From the NCBI RefSeq assembly GCF_035222275.1, contig NC_085884.1:3038001-3102000 (forward strand): 64,000 bases of DNA, in the 5' to 3' direction. The notes beneath the pieces are model-generated. The model was not told the origin of the DNA. It saw only the letters and a program-made list of their open reading frames with translations, and made no database searches. This DNA is from Podospora bellae-mahoneyi (taxonomy: Eukaryota > Ascomycota > Sordariomycetes > Sordariales > Podosporaceae). The number at the start of each line of letters is the position of its first letter. Position 1 is the first letter of the stretch. Positions 33,563 through 44,350 of this stretch are shown in pieces. Both the position numbers and the translations under genes were made by a program.

Positions 33563-35656
33563 TCTCCATACGTCCAAGGAAATGATGCCACAGTGTGTAT
33601 CAAGTATTTGACAGAAATAGGCAATCAGGGAGCTAAATGTAATCTGGCGGTGGATATTTATAGCGCGGACTTGTGTCGACATGGTCAGACCGAAGTAGTA
33701 GGTACATAGTAGAGGGGCGGAACTAGCTCCGCTGTCCCATTAGCGTGTCAGGTCTCTCGGTATTATGTCTCGAGTAGGGCAGCTATAACTACAAATCTCT
33801 TACTAAATAGATGCTCGTCCTTAACACACAGTTACGCAGCTGCCCGCACTTATGGATTTATCTTTGATAGGTGTTGGCGATTAGATAATATGGTAAAAGG
33901 AAGCGATTTTGTTGTAGGAACTCTTTGCGGCAGATTAGTATTGCTGGTATGAATGACGGATATGAATCGTAGTTCTGAGATCGGTGACCTTGGTTGAGGA
34001 TCTGTTGATGTCAGGCAAAAGCGCAGAATCAAACCCTGTCTGCAGTGAGTGATGATGCTAGATAACGGTGACAGCAGCGAGTGTTGTGGTTAAACCCTCA
34101 CTATCCCGGCAACCGGCAATTGGCAGGTTCATCTTCTCTCGATGTAGTGAGTGTATTATGGCAACGCCGGCACAGCCCTCATCCCTAGAAGGCTGCTGCC
34201 TTAAACGACGCCTTGAAAGCAGTGGGATCAGTCACCAGGCGAAGGATAGGATATGATGCAATAATAACGCTCGGCCTGGAAAGCCGTTTCTTGGTGTCTA
34301 CTGGTCAGATGATGATTCAAGCGGAGGGATGTTTGAGTGAGTGGCTTGAGCAAGGAATTAGTGTGTGCACTTGCAGAGGGTTTATATATTAGGTCAACCA
34401 TGTAGCCCAATAAGAAGAGACGCGCCGACGCACATGAACAGTGGTGCAATGGTCAGCTTCTCGCATTTAACATTGCCCACTCCCTTTGTGAGTGAGTGGG
34501 TCCATGACTGGTGCGAAGCTCAGGCTCGCTCCCTGAGCGTGAAGTTTTGCTTTTTTCATTTTTATTCATGTTTTTTTCTTGTGTCCCTGTCCTGGCAACA
34601 TTTACTCGCATATTCCAACCCACAATAATGCAAGGAGTTGATAATTAGATGACTGAGCACGTTCTTATGTTTCGCAACTTTACGGCATCATCAGTCCTTC
34701 AAAACAAGTTGTGTAGGTGGTGGTACAGTGTTCGGTACCGTGCCAAGAGATGATCTGCAGGAGTGGGCGGGATGGGCCGTAACGGGGTGGCTTGGCAGCC
34801 CACTTTTACAGCAACATTGCCAATGAGGCTGCAGGCTAACCATCTGCCTCCCCTGCACGACGGACACCACAAAAAGAAAGAGAAAGTGTGGGAGATATGA
34901 TAGGTGATGAAGTAATCTATGGGAAATGAGGGACATGGTGAGCCTAGAAATACATCGTGGGCTCAAAGCTAGAGATTTGAGCAAAGGCAATCAAGCACAG
35001 GCAAAGGAGGCAAAGAAGGCAAAGAAATACAGGAGGCAAGGCACGGCCTGTCAAAGGCGCAAAGCCAACAGGGCAATAAAAGGCAACAGAAAGTACAATT
35101 ATGGATGCCATTTCATCATGGCGCACCACAGCCATTTTCTGTTCAAGAAGCGACCCATTACCTCAGCTGCCTCTCAAGTTGCACCAGATATCGGCAGCTA
35201 ATAGGACCACCATCTCCAGCATATAAGTCTAGGAGGTTTGGAAGGTACAGCAGTGCCATTGTGATGATCATGGCCATCTTCTCTGTATGCAAGCACCTTC
35301 CAACTTACCTGTAGCTCCTAGCTTTCCATCCAAGCCATAACTCGAGGTAATATAGCTCACAAGTTAATAAGCAAGTCAAGCCTGCCATATATTTACCTGA
35401 TCCCAGATATTATCGAGTCCTATCCCGCTCAACGTAGTGATATTTGTCCCGGTGGCGACGTTGTTTTTTGTGCAAGCCCTAAATCTCACCCTTATCACTC
35501 CGGGAAAACTTGTTGAGGTCAGCTAACTTAATAAAGTAAGGGAAATCTAACTAGGAGCCGGATTGACTTAACTTGGCTCGTTGCCTGTACTGGGTATCAA
35601 GCTTCCATTGACTACCTATTGTTTACGCACCCGGTCTAACATAATCAATTATGAGA
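33563..35656. other. 2.1 kb gene-poor region
   Basis: No gene recognised. Around 34978-35090 the plus strand is purine-rich with loose repeats of GGCAAAGAA-like words. Open frames are under 100 codons and lack resemblance to known families. Confidence 0.45.
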
Positions 35657-36016
35657 GCAGCGTTTAGAGGTGGCAGTATTTTATCCAAACATGCCTTTAT
35701 GATCGTTTACTAGCCGGTGATTTATGTTAGGAGCAGCGTTTAGAGACGTCAGTGTTTTTGGCTAAGCCTTGACCTTTTGCCGCTTGCATCTGTGTATTTA
35801 ATTTTGAAAGCAGCGTTTAGAGCCGTGAGCCCTTGATCCAAGCCCTTGTTTGGCAGCGTTCGCGGGCCTGGCACTTTTCATCCGAGTCCTTCTTTTGAAG
35901 CGTTTATGGGGCCTGGCATATATCATCCAAGCCCTTTTTTGCAGCCCGTGGGCCTAGCATATTTCATCTGAGCCTTCGTTAGCAGCGTTCGCAGGCCTGG
36001 CGTATTCCATCTGAAC
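35657..36016 (+). repeat. Degenerate tandem repeat built on GCAGCGTTYRNRG
   Basis: The word GCAGCGTT recurs at 35657, 35733, 35810, 35853 and 35982, with degenerate copies at about 35898 (GAAGCGTT) and 35941 (GCAGCCCG). The first two intervals are 76-77 bp and the later ones 41-45 bp. Later units also share a GGCCTGGCA...TTCATC(C/T)GAGCC block. It is a diverged minisatellite or a decayed repeat element; no coding sense is seen. Confidence 0.7.
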
Positions 36017-36393
36017 AAACAGCATTAATTTTCATGTTCAATAACTTAAGTCAAAACATATATCTAGATATGTTGGTATGTGTCTAACGGGGGCAAGTCT
36101 ATTCATCCAGGATAAGATGTGTCATAGGCTGGGAGATATTGAAGCAATTTCAACCCTACGAGCTCCCCTCAGAGCAATTAGTGGGACAAATCAACCCTGA
36201 ACCTGCCCATCCAGGTTCCTTCTCAAAAGTTAACAATCAAAACAAATTGCTCCCGGATCATAGCCACATACCTTTTTCAACCCTACTATCCCCGCCCTCA
36301 ACTGTGGTCACTACAACCCGTATAACAACAATTTGTGAGATTTATTTTATTTCACGCATCCAAAACACCATTTTGAGCACTCAACGATCGAAA

Positions 36394-36675
36394 ATGATGA
36401 ATACAGGAGCAGGGGCTGTGGCGAAGGTGTGTGACTCTACCGACATGGTCGAAATTGTCGATGCCCCTCTCATCACTTCGGTGATGGAGAACGTTGGCGA
36501 TATTGCCGACGGTAATAGTATGCTTCCCAATGCCCAGCCCGAGTCGACCGTGTCCCCAGACGAGAAAGCGGATGCCGCCAGTGACACCACTAACGACCTG
36601 CTCGCTGCGACTGTCGAAGGCAAACTTGGTATCAAATATTACACGTCCCCATGGCGCCTGTCGGAACGGCCGTGA
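36394..36675 (+). CDS. Small hypothetical acidic protein
   Basis: From ATG 36394 the frame encodes 93 residues (MMNTGAGAVAKVCDSTDMVE...). It is acidic, with a Pro/Ser/Asp/Glu-rich second half (PESTVSPDEKADAASDTTND), and has no domain, signal peptide or membrane segment. Codon third positions favour G/C and a pyrimidine-rich leader ending in an AAAATG context precedes it, both typical of real genes here. A GT at about 36629 could be a donor toward acceptors near 36710, so the end may be wrong. Function unknown. Confidence 0.4.
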   Translation: MMNTGAGAVAKVCDSTDMVEIVDAPLITSVMENVGDIADGNSMLPNAQPESTVSPDEKADAASDTTNDLLAATVEGKLGIKYYTSPWRLSERP

Positions 36676-36894
36676 CACGTCTGACACTATCTTGCTGAGC
36701 AATCCAGAATAGTCTGTTTCCGCTTGCTTTTTGCGCCATACTTCTCCAATCAAGATCAGGCTGGGACCAAGATATGGATAGTAGTAGAACGTCTTTTTGG
36801 GCAGGTCGCAGAGCGTTAGCTCTGGATAGGACACTGGCGTTGGAGGCATATCATTTGTCCGTAGCTTGCGATACCATGGTGGTAAGATCGACAC
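36650..36894 (-). other. Antisense coding-like fragment of unknown family
   Basis: The minus strand between the small hypothetical gene and the next HET gene reads PPTPVSYPELTLCDLPKKTF followed by YYYPYLGPSLILIGEVWRKK, which looks like real protein. However, its proposed start overlaps other frames and it runs into the antisense of the small gene. It may be a gene fragment; I cannot name it. Confidence 0.3.
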
Positions 36895-37112
36895 GTTGAA
36901 TGTATTGGCTGTGATGAGGTTGAAACAGGATAGCCTTGATGCTCAAAAGCAGCAGAAGGACAAAGAGCTCATGGGGAGCGTGGTCTCGGGTCTTAAATCC
37001 CCGGGACCTTCGAAGCTTGGAACTTTGCTGGTACCGTGTGTAGATACCTAGCATGTGGGCTGGGATTTAACTGGCGTTGGTGGCGTGGTGAAAGGTTTAT
37101 TCCACGGTAAGG

Positions 37113-39065
37113 CTAGATAAGAATAAATTCCTGCTCCTCCCGCTTTCCAAGCCACTCGCCATCCATGATCCCCTTGGTGTAGCATGGTCCAACTAGCCGC
37201 CACCGAGCTCCATCAGCTGAACCACCGGCCTCATACGAGGGGATTGCTCGCAAAACAAGAGGTACTGCCAAGCCAGGTATCACAACGACCACATCACCAG
37301 CAGCCATCTTCTCATCCCCAACACCCAAATAGCCTCTTGAAGTCCTGAAAAAAGCCATTGCGCTCGTTTGCATAAGAAAGTCTTGGAAGCCCTGCCGCTC
37401 CACAGAGATTTCTTCAGGTTCCCTCTCACTTGCCGAAGCTTGCGCCTGTTCCAGCAGCGGCCAGTGCGGCACATCCACATCACGCTTCAACGTGCCATAA
37501 CCAGGCGCCATACCCCAAGACAAAGCCGAGTCAACAGCTTCCGACAGAGTTCCACCACCGACATATGCCTCTTCAACCACGTCTCCATCAGGCTGAGGGA
37601 ACACGAACCGCGCCAACGACCTTATCCACGGCCCAAAGATTGGCTGCCAAAACTCAGTCTTGGAAGTGTAATCACCCCACTGCAATGGTCGCCTCATCGA
37701 AGGATAAATCCCAACAACCATATCAACCTTCACTTCCCACACCGACAGAGTTTGCGCCACCTTGTTGAGAGAAAACCGCGGCTTTTTGCCCGATGATTTC
37801 CCTCCCCCTGCGTCATACACCTCTCTTGTGCGATAAGGAACAGAGTACACAAACCGATAAAAGTTCGGCACCCAGCTCTTGAGCCCTTTATACTGCCCCG
37901 CTGAACAAAACAACAGCACATCCAGCTCCTTTGTCGTCTCGATGATCAAGGTCGCCACATCCATGTAGACATCCTCTGTTGGCAGCTCATAATCTACCCT
38001 CACAGAATTGAAGATATCGCCATCTTTCTCCCCATAAATATCCCTCGCTATGTTCATCATAGCATAAACCTTGTCCACGGGCCATCGAGCATCAAGACTA
38101 TTAGTCTTGACCATCAAATCCAACAACGACAGCCCCCCCTTCCCATGTTGCCGGAGCAGGGTTAGTTCCTGCAGGTACGCAATATCAACATTTAGCGGAC
38201 TCGGACTAGGGATTTTATTCAACCCCAACTCCAACATATGCGAATGAAACACCCCGTTCGCCACAGCCAAAGCTTCAAACCAAAGCGCGTGGCCACCCAG
38301 CCAGAACTCACGGGGTACATTCGGTGTGGAGGCTTCCTGATAAATCCAGGATCTTTTCCAGTAGCTCAACCGAGTCACAGCTTCGAGACAGGCACAGTCC
38401 ATCTGGTTCACGATCTTTAACAGAGAAGTAGGCGAGATATCAGGCAGCTGGCTGTTCGCCCATGCAACGGCGACGCGCTGGTAGGTATCCATTGCGTGCC
38501 CTGTCGGGTAGGCAGGCCAGAGGTTCTCCGGTAAGGGGGCGTCGAGGGTAAGCTTGTGTTCCTTGACGGGACCTAACCATATGATGATTCGGGAGGCGGA
38601 GGCGTAGATCTGGGACATGATCTTTAGCTGGGCGGTCTTTTCTTGTTTGGCGGTTTCTTCGTCGGCTTGGTTGATGCAGATTGCGTCGATCCAAATGTAG
38701 CCTACGTTGGCTGCCCGGCGGGAGGTTGCTCCGTTATGAGATGGGACTAGGTCAGGACGGGCCTGGCAGAGGAAGGCGTAGAGGTTTGACTGGTGGATGG
38801 GGAAGGTTTCGGGAGTGGAGTCAGGGGAGGCGATATTGAGTGTTTGAGGGGGGTGAAGCCTTTCTTTTTCGTCACCCCAGGTGTAGGAGAGGGCGGTGTA
38901 GGGAGGCGGGGGACCGGAAAGATCGTGGTGGGTGAGTGTTGCTGCGATTGACCCGTCTGGAGCAGGGTGGTCTGGCTGAAGTTTTTCCGAGCCTGGCAAC
39001 TCTAGACGGAGGAGGCGGATGTGGCCCTGTTCAAGAGGGGCATGCTTGTATGTGAATTCCATCAT
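37113..39065 (-). CDS. HET-domain protein (heterokaryon incompatibility type), copy 2
   Basis: A single exon of 650 residues from the first ATG at 39065-39063. The HET blocks are YTALSYTWGD (56-65), GYIWIDAICINQADEETA (122-139), MSQIYASASRIIIWLG (150-165) and later YWKRSWIYQEAS. The DARWPVDKVYAMMNIA segment and the C-terminal beta-rich end (GYLGVGDEKMAAGDVVVVIP, then GIMDGEWL) are the usual layout of the larger HET family that ends in this conserved tail. Copy 1 shares that tail type, so these two are closer to each other than to copy 3, but their sequences differ widely and they are not recent duplicates. Predicted role: trigger of incompatibility-type cell death. No intron and no sign of damage. 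Confidence 0.92.
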   Translation of the reverse strand: MMEFTYKHAPLEQGHIRLLRLELPGSEKLQPDHPAPDGSIAATLTHHDLSGPPPPYTALSYTWGDEKERLHPPQTLNIASPDSTPETFPIHQSNLYAFLCQARPDLVPSHNGATSRRAANVGYIWIDAICINQADEETAKQEKTAQLKIMSQIYASASRIIIWLGPVKEHKLTLDAPLPENLWPAYPTGHAMDTYQRVAVAWANSQLPDISPTSLLKIVNQMDCACLEAVTRLSYWKRSWIYQEASTPNVPREFWLGGHALWFEALAVANGVFHSHMLELGLNKIPSPSPLNVDIAYLQELTLLRQHGKGGLSLLDLMVKTNSLDARWPVDKVYAMMNIARDIYGEKDGDIFNSVRVDYELPTEDVYMDVATLIIETTKELDVLLFCSAGQYKGLKSWVPNFYRFVYSVPYRTREVYDAGGGKSSGKKPRFSLNKVAQTLSVWEVKVDMVVGIYPSMRRPLQWGDYTSKTEFWQPIFGPWIRSLARFVFPQPDGDVVEEAYVGGGTLSEAVDSALSWGMAPGYGTLKRDVDVPHWPLLEQAQASASEREPEEISVERQGFQDFLMQTSAMAFFRTSRGYLGVGDEKMAAGDVVVVIPGLAVPLVLRAIPSYEAGGSADGARWRLVGPCYTKGIMDGEWLGKREEQEFILI

Positions 39066-39262
39066 CTTGTTTCTCTTTTGGCAGGTTGTGAGGAATAAGT
39101 ACAACGCGGTCAAGTTGAGCTGAGGTATTAACGGTCGTCCTGAAGCCAGTGAGGCTCAGCGGGCTCAGGTTGAATGCTCAGCTGAAGGAGGAGTCCTTGG
39201 CATCGACTATCATCAGCTGACATGCCAGGTGATATCAATCTTGCCTCAGAATTGTATCGTCC

Positions 39263-40672
39263 TCAAGCCAAACATTTCCGATGAACGCCTGACGGCCCCA
39301 TCTCATCATACTCCTGACTCGATATGCACATATCCTTGAAGGTCGACAACGACGCGAGCACTGAACCTCCCACCCACGTCAGGTATTTCATCCCAGGCGA
39401 GGCTACAACTTTGACCGACATATATGACGGGGCCATTTCCACGATCTCCTTCTGCAGCCTATTTGCGAATCCAGAAAACATCATGTTCCCACCAGCCAGG
39501 ACAATACTACCAAACAGTTCCTTTTGAATGCTGGAGTCGCATTTCATGATGGCATCACACACCAAAGCATGTATTCCCCCGCTTTCAAGGCCTAGTACCG
39601 ATGGCCGAAACATAGCTTCAGGGCCTCGAAAACGCTCGTTGGTCAGGTTGATTACCTGCCCATCAGGAAGCTCGTGCGAGGTTTCATGAAGCTGAAACGT
39701 AGGATCTGACTCCCTTTCCACCCACAATCGTGACTCATTCTCAAAGTCAAACGCAGTGTAACAACGCAAATGTTTGATGTTCTCGACAACCTCGTGCTCA
39801 CCCGCGGTGGGGACGATGTTGTGGCCGCTTTCTCTCAGGAGCTTGATCATGTAATCGGTAATGTGACGTCCACCGAGGTCAAGTCTGCTTATCGCATCTC
39901 AGACTGGGACTCCAAGCCCTTCATGGCCACCATGTACTAGTGGAACTGCGTGGGTCACGCTATCCCCAGATTCAACCACGAGCCCCGTAGTCCTTCCCAT
40001 GCCGTAGAGTGCCAGCGATGGGTTGAGTGCCACATGGAAGGCAGGAACGTTGAATGTTTCAAAGATGATTTGTGTCATTTTTTCCCTGGAAGAACAGTCA
40101 GTTTTTCCGTCAGGTTAACTCGGTCAGATAGTGGCAGCTTACTTGCTGGTATCAGAAGTGAAAAGAGCATGTTCCATCAAAATGGGGTGCTCGTGGAGCT
40201 CAACGCGCAGTTCGTGGTAGAGTGCATGATGCCATATTGCTTCAACGTCCTGCCAGTCTGTGATGACGCCTTGTTCTATCGGGTAGCAAAGTTCGAGGAT
40301 CCCTCTTTTCGACTGAGCTTCGTCACCAACATAGTTTTCCTTGCCGCAAACATCAGCGGAGGTCCTGTAAAGATGGATGGTCAGCCGGAACACCCTGACA
40401 GTCCGGGGCGCAGACGCACTTATGGTCCTTTGGTCTCCCGACAACAGACGCTGGTACAGATGTCAACAGTTCTTCTTTTTCAGTATTGGACCGTTTGAGA
40501 TACCTACGGAATACGGCGGTTGGGTAGTCATCACCAGCGAAGCCAGCCTTTATCATCAAAGATCTATACGTTGCACATCATAATCAGTCAGTCTTTCCCG
40601 CCACGTCAAAGGCCTTGCCATGAGGATCACTCACCCAGTATCAATCACAATGGCCGCGGCTGTGTCCTCCAT
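39263..40672 (-). pseudogene. Divergent actin paralogue with one in-frame stop
   Basis: Five exons on the minus strand (40672-40635, 40563-40508, 40450-40420, 40364-40143, 40085-39263) join in phase through four GT-AG introns of 55-71 nt to give 390 codons; actin has 375 residues. Similarity covers the whole length: VIDTG then [114 protein letters not shown] and the end QEYDEMGPSGVHRKC. It differs from true actin at many sites, including the loop after THAVP, which is about five residues longer and contains a TGA at 39901-39899 (codon 178). No GT-AG pair removes that stop. It is either a young pseudogene of a diverged actin-like gene, or a gene needing readthrough. It is not the housekeeping actin, which is highly conserved and usually single-copy. 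Confidence 0.75.
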
Positions 40673-40995
40673 ATCGATGTAAAAGAAGGATGGAAACGCC
40701 TGATGACAATGCTTAACTTGGTTGTCGCTGTAGTTGCTGAGTGGAAATGTTGAGAGGATTGCCACTAAACCAACAAGCACATTCCGGGAGGGGTAAGCAC
40801 CTTCGGCCCATCTTGTTGGCCGAAGGGATGGTCTTAATGCTCCACAATATGCTGAGATGTTGGGACCTTGTGCGGGGCTGTGCCACCATGTAATGAAAAA
40901 GGTTATGCAGGCTCAACGATACTTCGATACAACAATTACAGCGGAAACAAAACATCAATCATCCCTCAATCCAGCTTTCATGCAACCTCTGCCCA

Positions 40996-42273
40996 TCAAT
41001 AGTCACGATGCACCTCCCACTCGCCTCGACCCCCGGCGTTCCCACCGTTATCCGCCCACCTACCCCTCAGTCTGCCACGACGAGTCTTGCCTCCATCGCC
41101 ATCATCAAAACCCCACCGATCAGCCTCCACGTTTATCTCCCTCTCCTCCCTTTCCCAAACCGTCTCACGATAGCCATCACCTAGCTTACCTGACCGCGAA
41201 CGAGATCGAGAACGCCTTGTCTCCTTCTTAAAATGACTCCTAGATCTGTACCGGCCCCCCTCTCTAGCTCCGAACCAGTCGTGAACTCTCTCCTGTGCAC
41301 GCTGCTTGTCATTATGTTGCTCTTTGACCTCCTTCTCTTTGTCAGAGTGATGCTGAAGATACGACGAGGTCGATGACACCGGGCTTCTCGGCGGCAGGGT
41401 AGAAAGCGAAATCGTATGAGATGTCGTTCCCGTGGGAGAAGCGGGTGGAGATGACGAGTGATAACCCCATAAAGCAGGTTCCATAAACGGGTTCTGGTAC
41501 AATTCCCTCCCCGTGCTCGGGTTGTCATTCTCAGGAGATGGATGTCGCAACTGAAACCGTCGTTCGAGTCGTTGCAGCTGTTTATTCTCCGGATTGCTGA
41601 TCTCCTCCGTGCTGTTCCCGCTCGAGGTCAAGCTGGCATTTGTCGATGTTGGCGATGTAATCACTGGAACTGGAGCAGAAGCAGTGGGACTCGAGACTGG
41701 GGTGACAAAAGAAACACGCTGCTGCTGCTGCTGCTGTTGCGCCTTTCTCTCCTTTCTTCTCTCTCGACGCTCCATCTTCTCTTTCTCCTGCTGGTGGTAC
41801 TGGTCAATGTATAATTGCTCTCGGGCCCAGTCGGCGTCACGGCGTTGTTGCTCTCTTAGGAACTCCTCCTGAGCCCTACGGACCCGGTCTTCCTCGCGCT
41901 CCTTGTTTTTGAGAAAGAGACGGTGGGCGGTTCCAGTGATGAAGGAATCCTCCAGGGCTTTGGCCAGCCCTCTTTCTTCCTGGGTTTGCCAGTAGTGAGC
42001 CCACTGTTGCTGGTTTGCCGCTCGGCGCTGCTCCTCGGCTTGCTGTCGGCGCAGTTCTCGAGCGCGGGTGAGATACCCGTAATCGGGGTATTCCACAGCT
42101 GATGGGCTTCGACGGGATGTTTGGGCTCCTGCAGGAGGGTCATTCAGGACAGGGCTTGGAGACTTTGGCGGAAGGGGACGGTGAATCCCATGGTGACAAT
42201 ACCCCAGGCTATGGGCACGGTGGTCACCGGAGCTTGACGGGTCTGCCCCGTCCGGAGAATAGTTGTGAAGCAT
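40996..42273 (-). CDS. Hypothetical basic coiled-coil protein with polyGln and Arg/Ser-rich tail
   Basis: A single exon of 425 residues from the ATG at 42273-42271. Residues about 70-190 are strongly charged and helical (RELRRQQAEEQRRAAN, later KEREEDRVRRAQEEFLREQQ and EKEKMERRERRKERK), predicting a coiled coil or single alpha-helix. A run of seven Gln follows, encoded by a CAG-rich repeat. The middle is Ser/Thr/Pro-rich, and the tail has RSRSRSGK-type Arg/Ser runs and Gly/Arg-rich ends like RNA-associated proteins. No defined domain. The polyGln tract is a likely site of length variation. Function unknown; nuclear or RNA-related by composition only. Confidence 0.65.
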   Translation of the reverse strand: MLHNYSPDGADPSSSGDHRAHSLGYCHHGIHRPLPPKSPSPVLNDPPAGAQTSRRSPSAVEYPDYGYLTRARELRRQQAEEQRRAANQQQWAHYWQTQEERGLAKALEDSFITGTAHRLFLKNKEREEDRVRRAQEEFLREQQRRDADWAREQLYIDQYHQQEKEKMERRERRKERKAQQQQQQQRVSFVTPVSSPTASAPVPVITSPTSTNASLTSSGNSTEEISNPENKQLQRLERRFQLRHPSPENDNPSTGRELYQNPFMEPALWGYHSSSPPASPTGTTSHTISLSTLPPRSPVSSTSSYLQHHSDKEKEVKEQHNDKQRAQERVHDWFGAREGGRYRSRSHFKKETRRSRSRSRSGKLGDGYRETVWEREEREINVEADRWGFDDGDGGKTRRGRLRGRWADNGGNAGGRGEWEVHRDY

Positions 42274-42778
42274 GGCGTTTCTGTGAGGTACTGAAAAATG
42301 ATACACTTTGATGCTGACTGATGGAAGTAATCGAACAGTGAAGGTTTAGGCTGCTGAGTAGATGTTGGCAAAGGTTCATGGGCTCCCTGGACTTATGAAG
42401 GATGGATCTGCGAGGAAGCAGCCCGCGGATACGACAATGGACAAGGCCAAAGCTTGTCTGGCATTTCGTGGTCTGTGTTGAATTCCTACGGGGAAGCATT
42501 CCGGCGTACAGGACTTTTTGGTCTATACAAAGGAAGATGCATGGCCCTGAAACATTGACTGTGCGACTGACAAAAAGTGCCTATTGTTATACAAAACAGA
42601 CACAAAGGACGGCTGAACCTAAACAACAAGGTACTCATACAATATCTCTCGGATCAACAGCAAGACATGTGTCGATCTCGTATCAAAAACCCCTACACTC
42701 CAAAATCACATTTCATACGAAAAGAAGGAGGTCCTTTTCAGAATCTCAAGTGGCCTTTGGAGAGTGATCTAAATTCTA
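42274..42778. other. Intergenic between two minus-strand genes
   Basis: No separate gene seen. The right end (42713-42778) may be a last exon and intron of the F-box gene. The left part is the promoter of the basic coiled-coil gene. Confidence 0.45.
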
Positions 42779-44191
42779 TCAGTTGCTTTGTTCACCGATA
42801 GGCAGCCAAGTACTTACCTTGCCTGCTCTTCTTTCGTCGCTTATCCGCGGCAGTGGCTCAAGTTTTGAAGCCTTGTTGTCTCTGAAATATGAGCGCACCA
42901 TTGGCATGCATTCCGGGTCCACATCCCAAGCACCCTGGGCCTCTTCTCGAAGATTGTGGAAGAAAGTAAAATCCAGCGAGTTAGGCAAAAACCCAGCTTT
43001 GAGATCAGGGATAAACTGGTCCCAGCCTATACGTTGCCGTTTGGCATCATCCCACCCTCGCACGCTACAGGTTTCCAAGACAATGGTTCTGAGTGATTGC
43101 TTGTGTCGAAGGAGGAAGTCGAGCATTGTTTCGTAGCCAAACCCCATATTTGTAAGGTGAACAGTGTGAAGTCTTTCCCAATGATGATCATAGGGAATGA
43201 GATCATTAAGCCACGCAAATTCATACTTAACACCCAGTGTCAAAGATTGCAAATTCGGCATTGTTTTAATGATGTCGTGGACGAACTTGATGCGAGAGCT
43301 CTTGACTACCGAATATTTGCGCGGATCATCTACCCACGGCCGTTCATTGCCGAGCAAGATGCCAAAGTGAGTGAGTACCGAGAGCTGCGTGCTCAGAGAA
43401 TTTTGTAAGGGGTAGATCGGGGGAAATGGCCAAGGCGGGAGCGCAGACGGCATATCGGAACGCTCAAAATCTTCATCTGTCGCTAGGAGGCTGAGGAAGC
43501 CCACCTGAATAGAGATGAGACGTGTGAGTGACCCGCCAGTTGCCTGAACTGCTTCTAAGATGGCTCGCAAATGTCGAGCTGTTCCCTCCACATGTGACAC
43601 GCCTGTCATATCCAGGTTGAGGCATTGGTATGCCGGTATCCTCAGTATGGGCTCCGTGGCGTTGGGCTCCGTGTTCCGGTGCCTGTTACTGTCTGGATAA
43701 TGGCCCGCAACGATGATCTCCCGGAGATTGGGGAATTTGGGGACCACCTCTCGGAGAAAGTCAAAGTCTTCACCCATTGCCAAAATTTGAACCTGATCGC
43801 GATGTATGCTGTCGACAACATCTCTCATTGCCGCGATCCAGGCTTCATCGACCGGCGGATGGTGGATGTCGGCGAGATGAAAGATATCTGGAAGCTCATC
43901 ATCGTATGTATCATATGGAATATCGTCGTCGTAAGACTGGTATCTCCTCATGATTCGAGTGTTGTATGTCAGCGACTGAACATGCTCGGCGCGATAATCG
44001 TTGACGATGCTTCGTAAGACGTCAAAGTCCTCATGGTGCATGCAAAACTTGATGTGTCGAAAGGCGTGTCGATCCGCCGCTGCTTTCAGGACGCGGCATG
44101 ATGCACGAATCGAGGACAGCGTGTCGTGAGAATCCAAGTTGCCGCATATATTGTCTAGGATCTCTAACGGGAGCCCGATAATAAGTGGCAT
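42779..44191 (-). CDS. F-box protein with leucine-rich-type C-terminal part
   Basis: A single exon of 470 residues from the ATG at 44191-44189 (MPLIIGLPLEILDNICGNLD). The N-terminal 45 residues are an F-box (GLPLEILDNICGNL followed by SIRASCRVLKAAADRHAFRHI). The rest consists of repeated beta/alpha-like segments (NLREIIVAGHYP, NLQSLTLGVKYEF, SLRTIVLETCSVRGW) with leucines in LRR-like positions, as in fungal F-box/LRR-like proteins. It should recruit substrates to an SCF ubiquitin ligase through Skp1. Near the end the codon for Lys is followed by a perfect GTAAGT donor. Splicing to an acceptor 55 nt later would replace the last 12 residues by about 20 others ending near 42713, so the C-terminus is uncertain. 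Confidence 0.82.
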   Translation of the reverse strand: MPLIIGLPLEILDNICGNLDSHDTLSSIRASCRVLKAAADRHAFRHIKFCMHHEDFDVLRSIVNDYRAEHVQSLTYNTRIMRRYQSYDDDIPYDTYDDELPDIFHLADIHHPPVDEAWIAAMRDVVDSIHRDQVQILAMGEDFDFLREVVPKFPNLREIIVAGHYPDSNRHRNTEPNATEPILRIPAYQCLNLDMTGVSHVEGTARHLRAILEAVQATGGSLTRLISIQVGFLSLLATDEDFERSDMPSALPPWPFPPIYPLQNSLSTQLSVLTHFGILLGNERPWVDDPRKYSVVKSSRIKFVHDIIKTMPNLQSLTLGVKYEFAWLNDLIPYDHHWERLHTVHLTNMGFGYETMLDFLLRHKQSLRTIVLETCSVRGWDDAKRQRIGWDQFIPDLKAGFLPNSLDFTFFHNLREEAQGAWDVDPECMPMVRSYFRDNKASKLEPLPRISDERRAGKVSTWLPIGEQSN

Positions 44192-44350
44192 TGTTGCTGT
44201 GCTAAAATAAGAGGTGTGGCCAGGGAAAAGAGTGTCAAACAAACACCGAGAAAATTGGTTGCCTAGGTTGAGCTCCGTTTGGCTTCAACCCCGCACGCCG
44301 CTGCCTGGTTGGCCCTGCCTGACACAAATTGGAAAACACTACACACCACC

